Assembly: GCA_900751755.1 (NCBI GenBank)
Contig: CAADSP010000007.1
Span: forward strand, 1 to 33,227
Source: an uncultured Collinsella sp.
GTDB lineage: Bacteria; Actinomycetota; Coriobacteriia; Coriobacteriales; Coriobacteriaceae
DNA: 33,227 bases
Direction: 5' to 3'
Shown: positions 1-6,727 of the stretch, piece by piece
Layout of the letters: each line of letters starts with the position of its first letter
Numbering within the stretch: the stretch's first letter is position 1
Notes under the pieces: model-generated
The model's database searches: none
What the model was told of the DNA's origin: nothing
What the model saw: the letters and a program-made list of their open reading frames with translations, nothing else
Translations under genes and position numbers: made by a program

Positions 1-1329
1 AGGGGCGTCGGCGGGGCCCGGCTGGGTGATGCCGGAGCCGCCGGCCACGAGCGCGCCGTCGCCGATCTGGGCGGGCGCGACCATCATGGTGTCGGAACCG
101 ATGAAGGCGTCCTTGCCGATGACGGTCTTGTGCTTGTGCACGCCATCGTAGTTGCAGGTGATGGAGCCCGCGCCCACGTTGACACCGGAGCCCATGGTGG
201 TGTCGCCGATGTAGGACAGGTGCGGCACCTTAGAGCCCTCGCCGATCGTGGACTTCTTGATCTCCACGTGCGTGCCGGCCTTGGAGCCGTCGAGCATGTG
301 GGTGCCCGGGCGCAGGTAGGCGCGCGGACCGCAGTCGACGCCGTTCTCGATGACGGCCTCGACGGCGATGGTTTCATCGATGGTGCAGCCGCTGCCGACG
401 GTGGTGTCGGTGAGGCGGCTGTTGGGGCCGAGCTGGCACTCCTCGCCCACGGTGACGTGGCCGATCAGGTGCGTCTGCGGCCACACGACGGTGTCGCGGC
501 CGATGACGGCATCGGGACCGATCCAGGCCTGCGTGGGATCGATGAACGTGACGCCCTCGGCCATCCAGTGCTCGTTGATGCGGTCGCGCGCGATGGCGGT
601 GAGCTGCGCGAGCTGAATGCGGCTGTTGACGCCCAGGCCGTCGCGGTAGTCGTCGCAGTGGAAGATGGAGACGGCCTGGGCGTGGCCTTTGAGGATCTCG
701 AGCATGTCGGGCAGGTAGTACTCGGACTGCGCGTTGTCGTTGCCGATCTCGTTGATGTGGGCGGCGAGCTGTGCGCCGTTGAAGGCGTAGCAGCCGGCGT
801 TGCACTCCAGCAGCGTGGCGGCCTGCTCGGGCGTGCAGTCCTTCTGCTCGATGATGCGCTCGATCTGGCCGTCGGCGCCCAGCTTGATGCGGCCGTAGCC
901 GAAAGGATCGGGCGGGGTCATGGTCATGACGGTGCAGGCGAGCTCGCCGGTAGCGACGGTCTGCGCGAACTTGGCGACGGTGTCGGCGGTGATGAGCGGC
1001 AAGTCGCCGTTGAGCACGACGACGGGGCCTTGCGTGATGCCGCAGGCCTCGAGCGCGACCTTCACGGCGTGGCCGGTGCCCAGGCGCTCGGTCTGCTCGA
1101 CGCACTCGACCTTGGTGGCGCTGTTGGCGGAGGTGCCGGCGATAAGGGCGCGCATCTCGTCGGCGTGGCTGCCGATGACGACCACGACGCGGCTGCAGCC
1201 GGCCTTGATGGTAGCGTCGACGATCCACTGGACCATGGGCTTACCCAGGATCTTGTGCGAAACCTTGCAGTGGTTCGACTTCATGCGGGTGCCCTCGCCG
1301 GCAGCGAGGATAATTGCGGTTGCGTCCAT
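1..1329 (-). CDS. glmU: Bifunctional GlmU (UDP-GlcNAc pyrophosphorylase / GlcN-1-P acetyltransferase), 3' end missing
   Basis: Makes UDP-N-acetylglucosamine for peptidoglycan: it acetylates glucosamine-1-phosphate and then uridylylates it, in the cytoplasm. The 443 visible residues start MDATAIILAAGEGTRMKS, which is the nucleotidyltransferase signature LAAGxGTRM. NGDLPLI near residue 100 is the metal-binding strand. The C-terminal half is a left-handed beta-helix with hexapeptide repeats, including VPHLSYIGD (His370, matching the catalytic His of the acetyltransferase site), NVGAGSITCNYDG and FIGSDTMMVAP. The family is about 450-460 residues, so only the last 10-30 are lost beyond the left edge. 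The ATG at 1329 is preceded on its strand by AGGAG at 6-nt spacing. It is divergent from the ECF operon. The sequence is closest in feel to actinobacterial GlmU (KVPHL rather than the E. coli KAGHL form). Confidence 0.96.
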   Translation of the reverse strand, partial: MDATAIILAAGEGTRMKSNHCKVSHKILGKPMVQWIVDATIKAGCSRVVVVIGSHADEMRALIAGTSANSATKVECVEQTERLGTGHAVKVALEACGITQGPVVVLNGDLPLITADTVAKFAQTVATGELACTVMTMTPPDPFGYGRIKLGADGQIERIIEQKDCTPEQAATLLECNAGCYAFNGAQLAAHINEIGNDNAQSEYYLPDMLEILKGHAQAVSIFHCDDYRDGLGVNSRIQLAQLTAIARDRINEHWMAEGVTFIDPTQAWIGPDAVIGRDTVVWPQTHLIGHVTVGEECQLGPNSRLTDTTVGSGCTIDETIAVEAVIENGVDCGPRAYLRPGTHMLDGSKAGTHVEIKKSTIGEGSKVPHLSYIGDTTMGSGVNVGAGSITCNYDGVHKHKTVIGKDAFIGSDTMMVAPAQIGDGALVAGGSGITQPGPADAP

Positions 1330-1528
1330 GTGATCTCCTGTTACGTTATAGAGACGTGTGTTTGGAAACGATACACGGCGCAATATGATACCGCAGGCAT
1401 ATGTTGAGCGCGTAGCGATTGGTTTGCGGCGGTTGAGGCTTGCGCCGCCGGCATGGCGTTTGCACTGCGTGCGTGCGGCGTTGGCGGTGCTGCGGAGCTG
1501 TCGTTTGAGCGAGGGGACGGGGGTGCCC

Positions 1529-2416
1529 GTGGACAACATACGAGAGGAGTTTGGCGGCGAGCCCGTCGCGGCATTCTCGATGTCGCATCCAGCTGTGCCG
1601 GCGCTCTATATAGTGCTGACGCTGGGGCTCACCATGTTCTCGATGCAACCGGTGCTGATCGCGCTGTCGCTTGCGGGCGGGCTGGCGTACGGGCTTGCGA
1701 CGCGCGGTGCTGCGCGCACGTTGGGGGCGCTTCGCTGGCAGCTGCCGGTGATTTTGATTATCGCGCTGGTCAATCCGCTGTTTAGTGCATCGGGCTCGAC
1801 GGAGCTGTTTCGTATTGGCATGCGTGCGGTGTATCTAGAGAGCATGGTTTACGGCCTGTGCATGGGTGGGCTGTTTGTGGCGAGCGTGCTGTGGTTTGAG
1901 GCGGCGGCGTCGATGCTCGAATACGACAAGGTGCTCGCGCTGCTGGGCAATGCCGCACCGGTGATTGCGCTCATGATCTCGATGTGCATGAGGCTTATCC
2001 CGCAGTTTTTACGCCGCGGTCGTACGGTGCTGGCGGTGCAGGATGCGATTGATGTGCCGGGCCGCGCGCCCACCGATCCCGTGCGATCGCGCCTGCGGGC
2101 GTCGAGCGTGTTGATGGGCTGGGGCATGGAAGATTCGCTGGAGCGCGCGGACGCCATGCGCTCCCGTGGGTGGGGCGCCGCGACGCGTCGAACGACGTAT
2201 GCGCGGTATCGGCTGGGGCGCGGCGATGTTGCCGCGCTGGTTGGGCTTGCGCTGTTTGGCGCCGCCGCGGTGGCGGTGGCGTGGACCGCGACGACGCAGT
2301 ATTCGTTTTATCCGCAGCTCTCGGTGCCGGCGCCGTGGCCGGGCTATGTTGTGTACGCTGCCTGGATGGTGCTGCCTTGCACGTTGCACGCGATTGATGA
2401 GAAGAGGTTTGGCTGA
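1529..2416 (+). CDS. ecfT: Energy-coupling factor transporter transmembrane protein EcfT (CbiQ family)
   Basis: Scaffold membrane subunit of an ECF-type importer; it links the ATPases to the substrate-binding S subunit. The protein has hydrophobic segments near the start (ALYIVLTLGLTMFSMQPVL), around LPVILIIALVNPLF, and a last pair near the C terminus. Between them lies the cytoplasmic coupling helix region with RLIPQFLRRGRTVLAVQDA and a later DAMRSRGWG motif, both typical of EcfT/CbiQ. Start choice is uncertain. GTG at 1529 follows a G-rich GAGGGGACGGGGG stretch and gives 295 residues, the usual family length. An in-frame GTG at 1358 would add 57 residues with no recognisable homology or Shine-Dalgarno, and ATG 1579 is also possible. 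The stop overlaps the next start by one base (TGATG), indicating translational coupling. Confidence 0.88.
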   Translation: MDNIREEFGGEPVAAFSMSHPAVPALYIVLTLGLTMFSMQPVLIALSLAGGLAYGLATRGAARTLGALRWQLPVILIIALVNPLFSASGSTELFRIGMRAVYLESMVYGLCMGGLFVASVLWFEAAASMLEYDKVLALLGNAAPVIALMISMCMRLIPQFLRRGRTVLAVQDAIDVPGRAPTDPVRSRLRASSVLMGWGMEDSLERADAMRSRGWGAATRRTTYARYRLGRGDVAALVGLALFGAAAVAVAWTATTQYSFYPQLSVPAPWPGYVVYAAWMVLPCTLHAIDEKRFG

Positions 2417-4059
2417 TGGCTCGGTTGGATAGGGGCCCGGTGTCGGGCGCGGCGTGCGGCCCGGATATGCCGGCGATTGAGGTGCGGAGCCTGAGCTTTG
2501 CCTACCCCGATACTGATGCTGCGGTGCTCGAGGGGCTCGACTGGTCTGTTCCCCAAGGTGCATTTGCGCTGCTTGTTGGCGGTACCGGTTCGGGCAAGTC
2601 GACGCTGCTGTCGCTGCTCAAGCCCGAGATCGCGCCGGCGGGTACGCTCTCCGGCGAGCCGCGCGTGCTGGGCGAGAACGTTGCCGACATGGACGTGCGG
2701 GCATCGGCGGAGCGCGTGGGTTATGTGTTTCAGGACCCCGAGAACCAGATCGTGTGCGAGACCGTGTGGCACGAGATGGCGTTTGGTCTGGAAAACTTGG
2801 GGCTAGCGCGTGATGAGATGCGCCGTCGCGTATCTGAGACCAGCTATTTCTTTGGGCTGGAAGATTGGCTCCACCGCGACACCGATACGCTTTCGGGCGG
2901 ACGCAAACAGCTGCTGTCGCTGGCGGCTGTGCTGGCATTACGCCCGCGCGTGCTGCTGCTCGACGAGCCCACGTCTCAGCTCGATCCCGTTGCTGAGAAG
3001 AATTTCCTGCACGCGCTGTTTCGTGTGAATCGCGAGCTGGGCTGCACGGTTGTTGTGGCGACGCATCAGCCGCGCCCAATGCTCGAATACGCGACGCGTG
3101 CGTACCGGATTGAGGACGGTCGCGTGCGCGAGGTGGCGGATATGGCTTCTTTGGGACGCCGAGAATCGCTGTTTTCCGATGACATGTTGGGGTGGGGTGC
3201 CATCCGATATGCAAAAAACGGAGTATTCAGCAGGCGTGAGGACAATTTGGGCTCTCTGGAGCCGCCCGGGGACGTATCGAGCGCGAAAAAAAGTTCAGAA
3301 TTGGACAAATCGTCCGAATTTGTGGCGCAAACGTCGCTCGAGAATGGCTCGGAAGCCTTCCCGCGCACGGATGGAAGCAGAATACTCCAAAAAATGCACG
3401 GCGGGTCGGCTACCACCCTGTCGGAAGGCTGGTTTCGCTACGATCGCGCGGGCGGTTGGGTGCTGCGCGGGCTCGACGTGGCGTTTTCGGCCGGTGCGGT
3501 GCATGCGATCGTGGGCGGCAACGGATGCGGTAAGTCGACGATACTCTCGGTGCTGGCGAAGACCGCCAAGCTGCAGCGCGGCCGCATGGTGCGCGGAGCG
3601 GCCTCGGCGGCGCTGCTGCCTCAGAATCCCAAAGCATTGCTGGTTGCCGATACGGTTCGCGACGAGCTGATGGAATGGGCTTCGACCTGCGGATATGACG
3701 AGACCGTGGCGCGGGAGCGTGCGGCGAGCTTGGGGTTGTCGGGTCTGGATGGACGCCATCCGTACGATCTTTCGGGCGGGCAGCGTCAACTGCTTGCATT
3801 GGCAAAACTGCTGCTAATCGGCCCCGAACTGCTATTGCTCGATGAGCCCACCAAGGGTCTAGACCTGTTCAGCCGCCGCATCATCGCCCGCGCCCTGCGT
3901 GACCATGCGAAGGCTGGCGGCACCGTCATCATGGCTACGCACGATTTGGACTTTGCCGAGCAGGTAGCCGACGACGTCGCCATGATGTTTGACGGCGAGA
4001 TTGCCTGCATGGAGCCGCCGGCCGACTTCTTTGCCGACAACGTGTTCTATAGGGCGTGA
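2416..4059 (+). CDS. Fused double ATPase of ECF transporter (EcfA1-EcfA2 type)
   Basis: A single 547-residue protein holds two complete ABC ATPase domains that power the ECF importer. Domain 1 has Walker A GGTGSGKST (about 55-63), signature LSGGRKQ (about 159) and Walker B with LLLDEPTSQLDP (about 180). Domain 2 has GGNGCGKST (about 367), LSGGQRQ (about 452) and LLLLDEPTKGLD (about 475). Most ECF systems use two separate proteins; the fusion is known in Actinomycetota and some Firmicutes. The linker of about 65 residues (roughly 264-328) is polar, Ser/Lys/Glu-rich and A-richer in DNA than its surroundings. It is bracketed by inverted repeats at 3210-3231 and 3377-3398, suggesting an in-frame inserted element. 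The gene overlaps ecfT by one base and is followed 4 bases later by the S-component gene. Confidence 0.95.
   Translation: MARLDRGPVSGAACGPDMPAIEVRSLSFAYPDTDAAVLEGLDWSVPQGAFALLVGGTGSGKSTLLSLLKPEIAPAGTLSGEPRVLGENVADMDVRASAERVGYVFQDPENQIVCETVWHEMAFGLENLGLARDEMRRRVSETSYFFGLEDWLHRDTDTLSGGRKQLLSLAAVLALRPRVLLLDEPTSQLDPVAEKNFLHALFRVNRELGCTVVVATHQPRPMLEYATRAYRIEDGRVREVADMASLGRRESLFSDDMLGWGAIRYAKNGVFSRREDNLGSLEPPGDVSSAKKSSELDKSSEFVAQTSLENGSEAFPRTDGSRILQKMHGGSATTLSEGWFRYDRAGGWVLRGLDVAFSAGAVHAIVGGNGCGKSTILSVLAKTAKLQRGRMVRGAASAALLPQNPKALLVADTVRDELMEWASTCGYDETVARERAASLGLSGLDGRHPYDLSGGQRQLLALAKLLLIGPELLLLDEPTKGLDLFSRRIIARALRDHAKAGGTVIMATHDLDFAEQVADDVAMMFDGEIACMEPPADFFADNVFYRA
3210..3398. repeat. Inverted-repeat segment lying in frame inside the fused ECF ATPase gene
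   Basis: Outer arms 3210-3231 and 3377-3398 share GGAGTATTC / GAATACTCC plus flanking TGCA and GC. Each arm is bounded by its own run of six A residues. Inside are local hairpins: GGCTC-TCTG-GAGCC (3250-3263), AATTGGAC-AAATC-GTCCGAATT (about 3299-3320, one bulge) and GGCT-CGGA-AGCC (about 3346-3357). The segment is visibly more A-rich than the neighbouring GC-rich ATPase sequence. It coincides with the interdomain linker and keeps the frame open. The structure is seen directly; insertion of a mobile or palindromic element is inferred. Confidence 0.5.
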
Positions 4060-4063
4060 TGGG

Positions 4064-4777
4064 ATGACGGACTGTCGTTTCTCGCGTTTGCTTGCAAAAC
4101 TGGAGATCTCGCTGTTGTTGGCGGTGCCGGCGGTAATGGCTGCGGCGTTGCTGGCGGGTGTTGAGCAGGCGGCGCTTGCCATGCTTGTCGTGGTGGCGCT
4201 GGTGCTCGCGCTGTTCTTTGCGGGTTACGAGGCATCTCGTCCGGGATTGCGCCAGATTATGCCCACGCTGGTGCTGGCGGCGCTGGCGGCGGCGGGGCGC
4301 ATCCTGTTTGGGCCCATTCCCGACTTTAAGCCGGTGAGCGCCATCGCCATTATCGCGGGGGCGACGCTTGGTCGCCGCAACGGTTTTATGGTTGGCGCGC
4401 TGGCGGCGCTGACCAGCAATTTCTTTTTTGGACAGGGCATGTGGACGCCGTGGCAGATGTATGCCTGGGGGCTCGTGGGATACGTTGGCGGTGCGCTGGC
4501 GTATGCGGGTGCGTTCGACCGCGCCGACGGCACCGTGCGCATGCCAGCGCTGCTGGCGTACGGCTTTGCGTCGGGCCTGCTCTATGGCGTCGTGATCAAC
4601 GCGTATGACATCATTGGATTTGTACGGCCGCTTACTTGGGCGGGTGCCGTGGCACGTCTTGCCACGGCGGTGCCGTTCGATATCACGCACGGCCTTGCGA
4701 CCTGCGTGTTTTTGGCCGCCTTGTACAAGCCTTGGTGCCGTCGCATTAACCGTGTCGTCGTGAAATACGGACTGTAG
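4064..4777 (+). CDS. ECF transporter S component (substrate-binding membrane subunit)
   Basis: Predicted 237-residue integral membrane protein that binds the substrate and associates with EcfT and the double ATPase encoded just upstream. It has about six hydrophobic segments. Conserved-looking stretches include FKPVSAIAIIAGATLGRRNG, SNFFFGQGMWTPWQM and WGLVGYVGGALAYAG, with the Gly/Ala-rich helices and WTPWQM loop seen in vitamin-type S components. The substrate cannot be read from sequence. I recall similar sequences among cobalamin- and riboflavin-type families, but no riboswitch or vitamin pathway gene is adjacent to decide. The start is ATG 4064, five bases after the ATPase stop. An earlier in-frame start inside the ATPase gene would add residues unlike a membrane protein. 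Confidence 0.85.
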   Translation: MTDCRFSRLLAKLEISLLLAVPAVMAAALLAGVEQAALAMLVVVALVLALFFAGYEASRPGLRQIMPTLVLAALAAAGRILFGPIPDFKPVSAIAIIAGATLGRRNGFMVGALAALTSNFFFGQGMWTPWQMYAWGLVGYVGGALAYAGAFDRADGTVRMPALLAYGFASGLLYGVVINAYDIIGFVRPLTWAGAVARLATAVPFDITHGLATCVFLAALYKPWCRRINRVVVKYGL

Positions 4778-4798
4778 GGCATTTCGCGTTCCCACACG

Positions 4799-4867
4799 AA
4801 CTTGCGGTGGAATAGTTCTCGTTTTTGGCTATTTGCTGCCCAAACAGGAACTACTCCACCGCAACTT
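4799..4867. repeat. Intergenic 26-bp imperfect inverted repeat
   Basis: Arms 4799-4824 and 4842-4867 match at 22 of 26 positions, sharing TTGCGGTGGA-TAGTTC and GTTT, with a 17-base loop. It lies between the convergent S-component gene and exonuclease III gene. There is no terminal T-run, so it is not a classical terminator, though it may act on either strand. Its style (long AT-containing arms between genes) resembles the hairpin at 9266-9316. Confidence 0.7.
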
Positions 4868-4870
4868 ATA

Positions 4871-4910
4871 GGGGGAGAGGGGTCACATGATCTGTTTTCC
4901 TCTGTCCCCC
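4871..4910. repeat. G/C hairpin containing a reverse copy of the dispersed GGGGACGGAGGAAAACGG block
   Basis: On the minus strand, positions 4909-4887 read GGGGACAGAGGAAAACAGAT followed by CAT, two changes from the block at 20045. The ends GGGGGAGAGG (4871-4880) and CCTCTGTCCCCC (4899-4910) can pair with a small bulge. It sits just beyond the stop of the minus-strand exonuclease III gene, so it could fold in that transcript, but no U-tract follows. Confidence 0.6.
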
Positions 4911-4925
4911 AGGAATTGCTTGGCG

Positions 4926-5744
4926 CTAGAGCTCTAGCGTGAGGGTGACGGGGCAGTGGTCGCTGCCGAAGATATCGCCGCGGATGCCGGCGTCGCGCAC
5001 GTTGCCGGCGATTGCGTCGCTCACCAGGAAGTAATCGATGCGCCAGCCGGCGTTGTTCTTGCGGGCATTAAAGCGATAGCTCCACCAGCTGTAGACACCC
5101 TCGACGTCGGGGTTTGCCGCGCGCCAGGTATCGGTAAAACCGGCGTCGAGCAGCTCGGTAAACTTACCACGCTCTTCGTCCGAAAAGCCTGCGTTGCCGC
5201 GGTTGGACTTGGGGTTCTTAAGGTCGATCTCTTCGTGCGCTACGTTAAAGTCGCCGCAGGTCACCACGGGCTTGCCGGTCTCGCGCTCAAGCGCGCTCAA
5301 AAAGCCGCGATAGGCATCGTCCCAGGCCATGCGCACATCGATGCGCGCGAGCTCGTTTTGGGCGTTGGGCGTATAGACATCCACAAACCAGAACTTGTCG
5401 AACTCCAACGCGCAGACGCGGCCCTCGGTTGCGGCTTGGGCGACGAGCTCGGCCGCCTCGCCCTCGCCGGCGTAGGGTAACAGCGCGTCGGCGTGCAGCA
5501 CGCGCAGCGGTTCCTGGCGGCTAAAGACCGCAGTGCCCGAATAGCCTTTACGCTCGGCGTAGCTCCAGGTTTGGTGATAGCCGGGCAGGTCAATATCAAC
5601 CTGGCCTTCTTGCAGCTTGGTCTCTTGCAGCGCCAGGATATCGACGTCGAGTTCTTGTGCGATTTGAATAAAGCTCGGGTCCTTTTTGAGCACGGCGCGC
5701 AGGCCGTTAACGTTCCACGAGGCAAAGGTGTAAGTCTGAGGCAT
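4926..5744 (-). CDS. xth: Exodeoxyribonuclease III (ExoIII/AP endonuclease family)
   Basis: Cytoplasmic DNA repair nuclease that cleaves at abasic sites and degrades 3' ends of duplex DNA. The 272-residue protein is full family length. It shows the canonical order FASWNVNGLRA (active-site Asn), LALQETKLQ (metal-binding Glu), GYSGTAVFS, CGDFNVAHEEIDL (catalytic Asp/Asn), then YSWWSYRFNAR, WRIDYFLVS and the C-terminal GSDHCPV (catalytic Asp-His). The spacing is typical of the short ExoA/Xth type. ATG 5744 is preceded by AAAGGACACC on its strand, an acceptable Shine-Dalgarno. The gene is divergent from the sirtuin gene, with 135 bp between starts for both promoters. Confidence 0.96.
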   Translation of the reverse strand: MPQTYTFASWNVNGLRAVLKKDPSFIQIAQELDVDILALQETKLQEGQVDIDLPGYHQTWSYAERKGYSGTAVFSRQEPLRVLHADALLPYAGEGEAAELVAQAATEGRVCALEFDKFWFVDVYTPNAQNELARIDVRMAWDDAYRGFLSALERETGKPVVTCGDFNVAHEEIDLKNPKSNRGNAGFSDEERGKFTELLDAGFTDTWRAANPDVEGVYSWWSYRFNARKNNAGWRIDYFLVSDAIAGNVRDAGIRGDIFGSDHCPVTLTLEL

Positions 5745-5879
5745 GGTGTCCTTTCGACGGGGTTGGCAGGCTTAAGATTAACGCAACAGGGGCGGGGTGG
5801 GTTCCGCGCGTGCTGACTTAAAGGCCGCATGCCGGGACGTCGCCCAACGCTGCCCGACTAACAAGGACGGAGGACTCAT

Positions 5880-6632
5880 ATGACGCAGGCAATATCGGAT
5901 CCCAAGCAGGCCTCCGCCGCGCTGGCGGAGCTTTTTGATACCCACAAGCGCGTGGTCTTCTTTGGCGGCGCGGGCGTTTCCACGGCGAGTGGCATCCCCG
6001 ATTTCCGCAGCATGGACGGCCTGTATCACCAGCAGTTTGCCTATCCGCCCGAGACCATACTGTCGCATAGCTTTTACGAGGCGCATCCTGCGGAGTTCTT
6101 CGACTTTTACCGCACCAAGATGATCGCGCTTAACGCTAAGCCCAACCGCTGCCACATCAAGCTGGCCGAGCTGGAGCGCGCCGGCAAGCTTGATGCCGTG
6201 GTGACGCAAAATATCGACGGCCTGCATCAGGTGGCCGGCTCGCAACGCGTGTTCGAGCTGCACGGATCGGTCCATCGCAACATTTGCCAGTCGTGCGGCG
6301 CGGTCTATAGCGCCGAGTGGATTTGCTCGCGCGAGCACGAGGACGCCGCGGGTGCGCCTGTGTGTCCTGCGTGCGGCGGGCGCATCAAGCCCGATGTAGT
6401 GCTCTACGAGGAGCCGCTCGACGAGCACGTGCTGACCGGTGCCGTTGCTGCCATCGCCGCGGCCGATGCCCTCATTGTGGGCGGGACCTCGCTCGTGGTG
6501 TATCCGGCGGCAGGCCTTACGCGTTACTTTACCGGCGATACGCTGGCCATATGCAACCTTGCTCCCACCGATCAGGATGCAAATGCCGACCTGCTGATTT
6601 CTTGCGACATCGCGGCCGCGTTTGCGTTCTAG
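5880..6632 (+). CDS. NAD-dependent protein deacylase, sirtuin family (Sir2/CobB)
   Basis: Removes acetyl or related acyl groups from protein lysines using NAD+, releasing nicotinamide. The 250-residue protein has the NAD-binding motif GGAGVSTASGIPDFRS (about 29-44), VTQNIDGLHQ and the catalytic His in FELHGSVHRN. A structural zinc site is formed by CQSC and CPAC (four Cys), then GGRIKPDVVLYEE and the cofactor motif GGTSLVVYPAAG. All core residues are present. A strong GGAGG precedes ATG 5880. It is the first gene of a rightward group with folP-folK, but a separate leader and hairpin lie in between, so co-transcription is uncertain. Acyl specificity cannot be told. Confidence 0.95.
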   Translation: MTQAISDPKQASAALAELFDTHKRVVFFGGAGVSTASGIPDFRSMDGLYHQQFAYPPETILSHSFYEAHPAEFFDFYRTKMIALNAKPNRCHIKLAELERAGKLDAVVTQNIDGLHQVAGSQRVFELHGSVHRNICQSCGAVYSAEWICSREHEDAAGAPVCPACGGRIKPDVVLYEEPLDEHVLTGAVAAIAAADALIVGGTSLVVYPAAGLTRYFTGDTLAICNLAPTDQDANADLLISCDIAAAFAF

Positions 6633-6652
6633 CCCGCGCGCGCGGATACAAT
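6622..6652 (+). promoter_or_regulatory. Possible sigma-70 type promoter for folP-folK
   Basis: A -10-like TACAAT (6647-6652) lies 19 bases after a weak -35-like TTGCGT (6622-6627), at the end of the sirtuin gene. The -10 match is good, and the spacing is long. The transcript would start about 70 bases before the folP start. Confidence 0.3.
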
Positions 6653-6677
6653 AGAAAGACTGAGTGCAAAGCGACCC

Positions 6678-6705
6678 CGCCGCCAGCTCCCCAAGCTCGG
6701 CGGCG
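6678..6705 (+). promoter_or_regulatory. GC-rich hairpin in the folP-folK leader
   Basis: CGCCGCCAGCT (6678-6688) pairs with AGCT-C-GGCGGCG (6694-6705) around a CCCCA loop, with one bulged base. It ends 10 bases before the AGGAGG of folP and is followed by GTGGGCATTTTAG, a short T-run. It may be a weak terminator for the sirtuin gene or an attenuator/translation-modulating hairpin for folP. Confidence 0.45.
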
Positions 6706-6727
6706 TGGGCATTTTAGGAGGATGTTC

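Noticed and set aside
130..1407. 425-codon plus-strand open frame opposite glmU
   Set aside because: It is the antisense shadow of glmU. The sequence is Asp/Val/Gly/Ala-rich with no recognisable motif, while the minus strand has full GlmU signatures.
1358..1528. N-terminal extension of EcfT from GTG 1358
   Set aside because: The extra 57 residues have no membrane or family character and no ribosome site, and the region is needed for divergent promoters with glmU.
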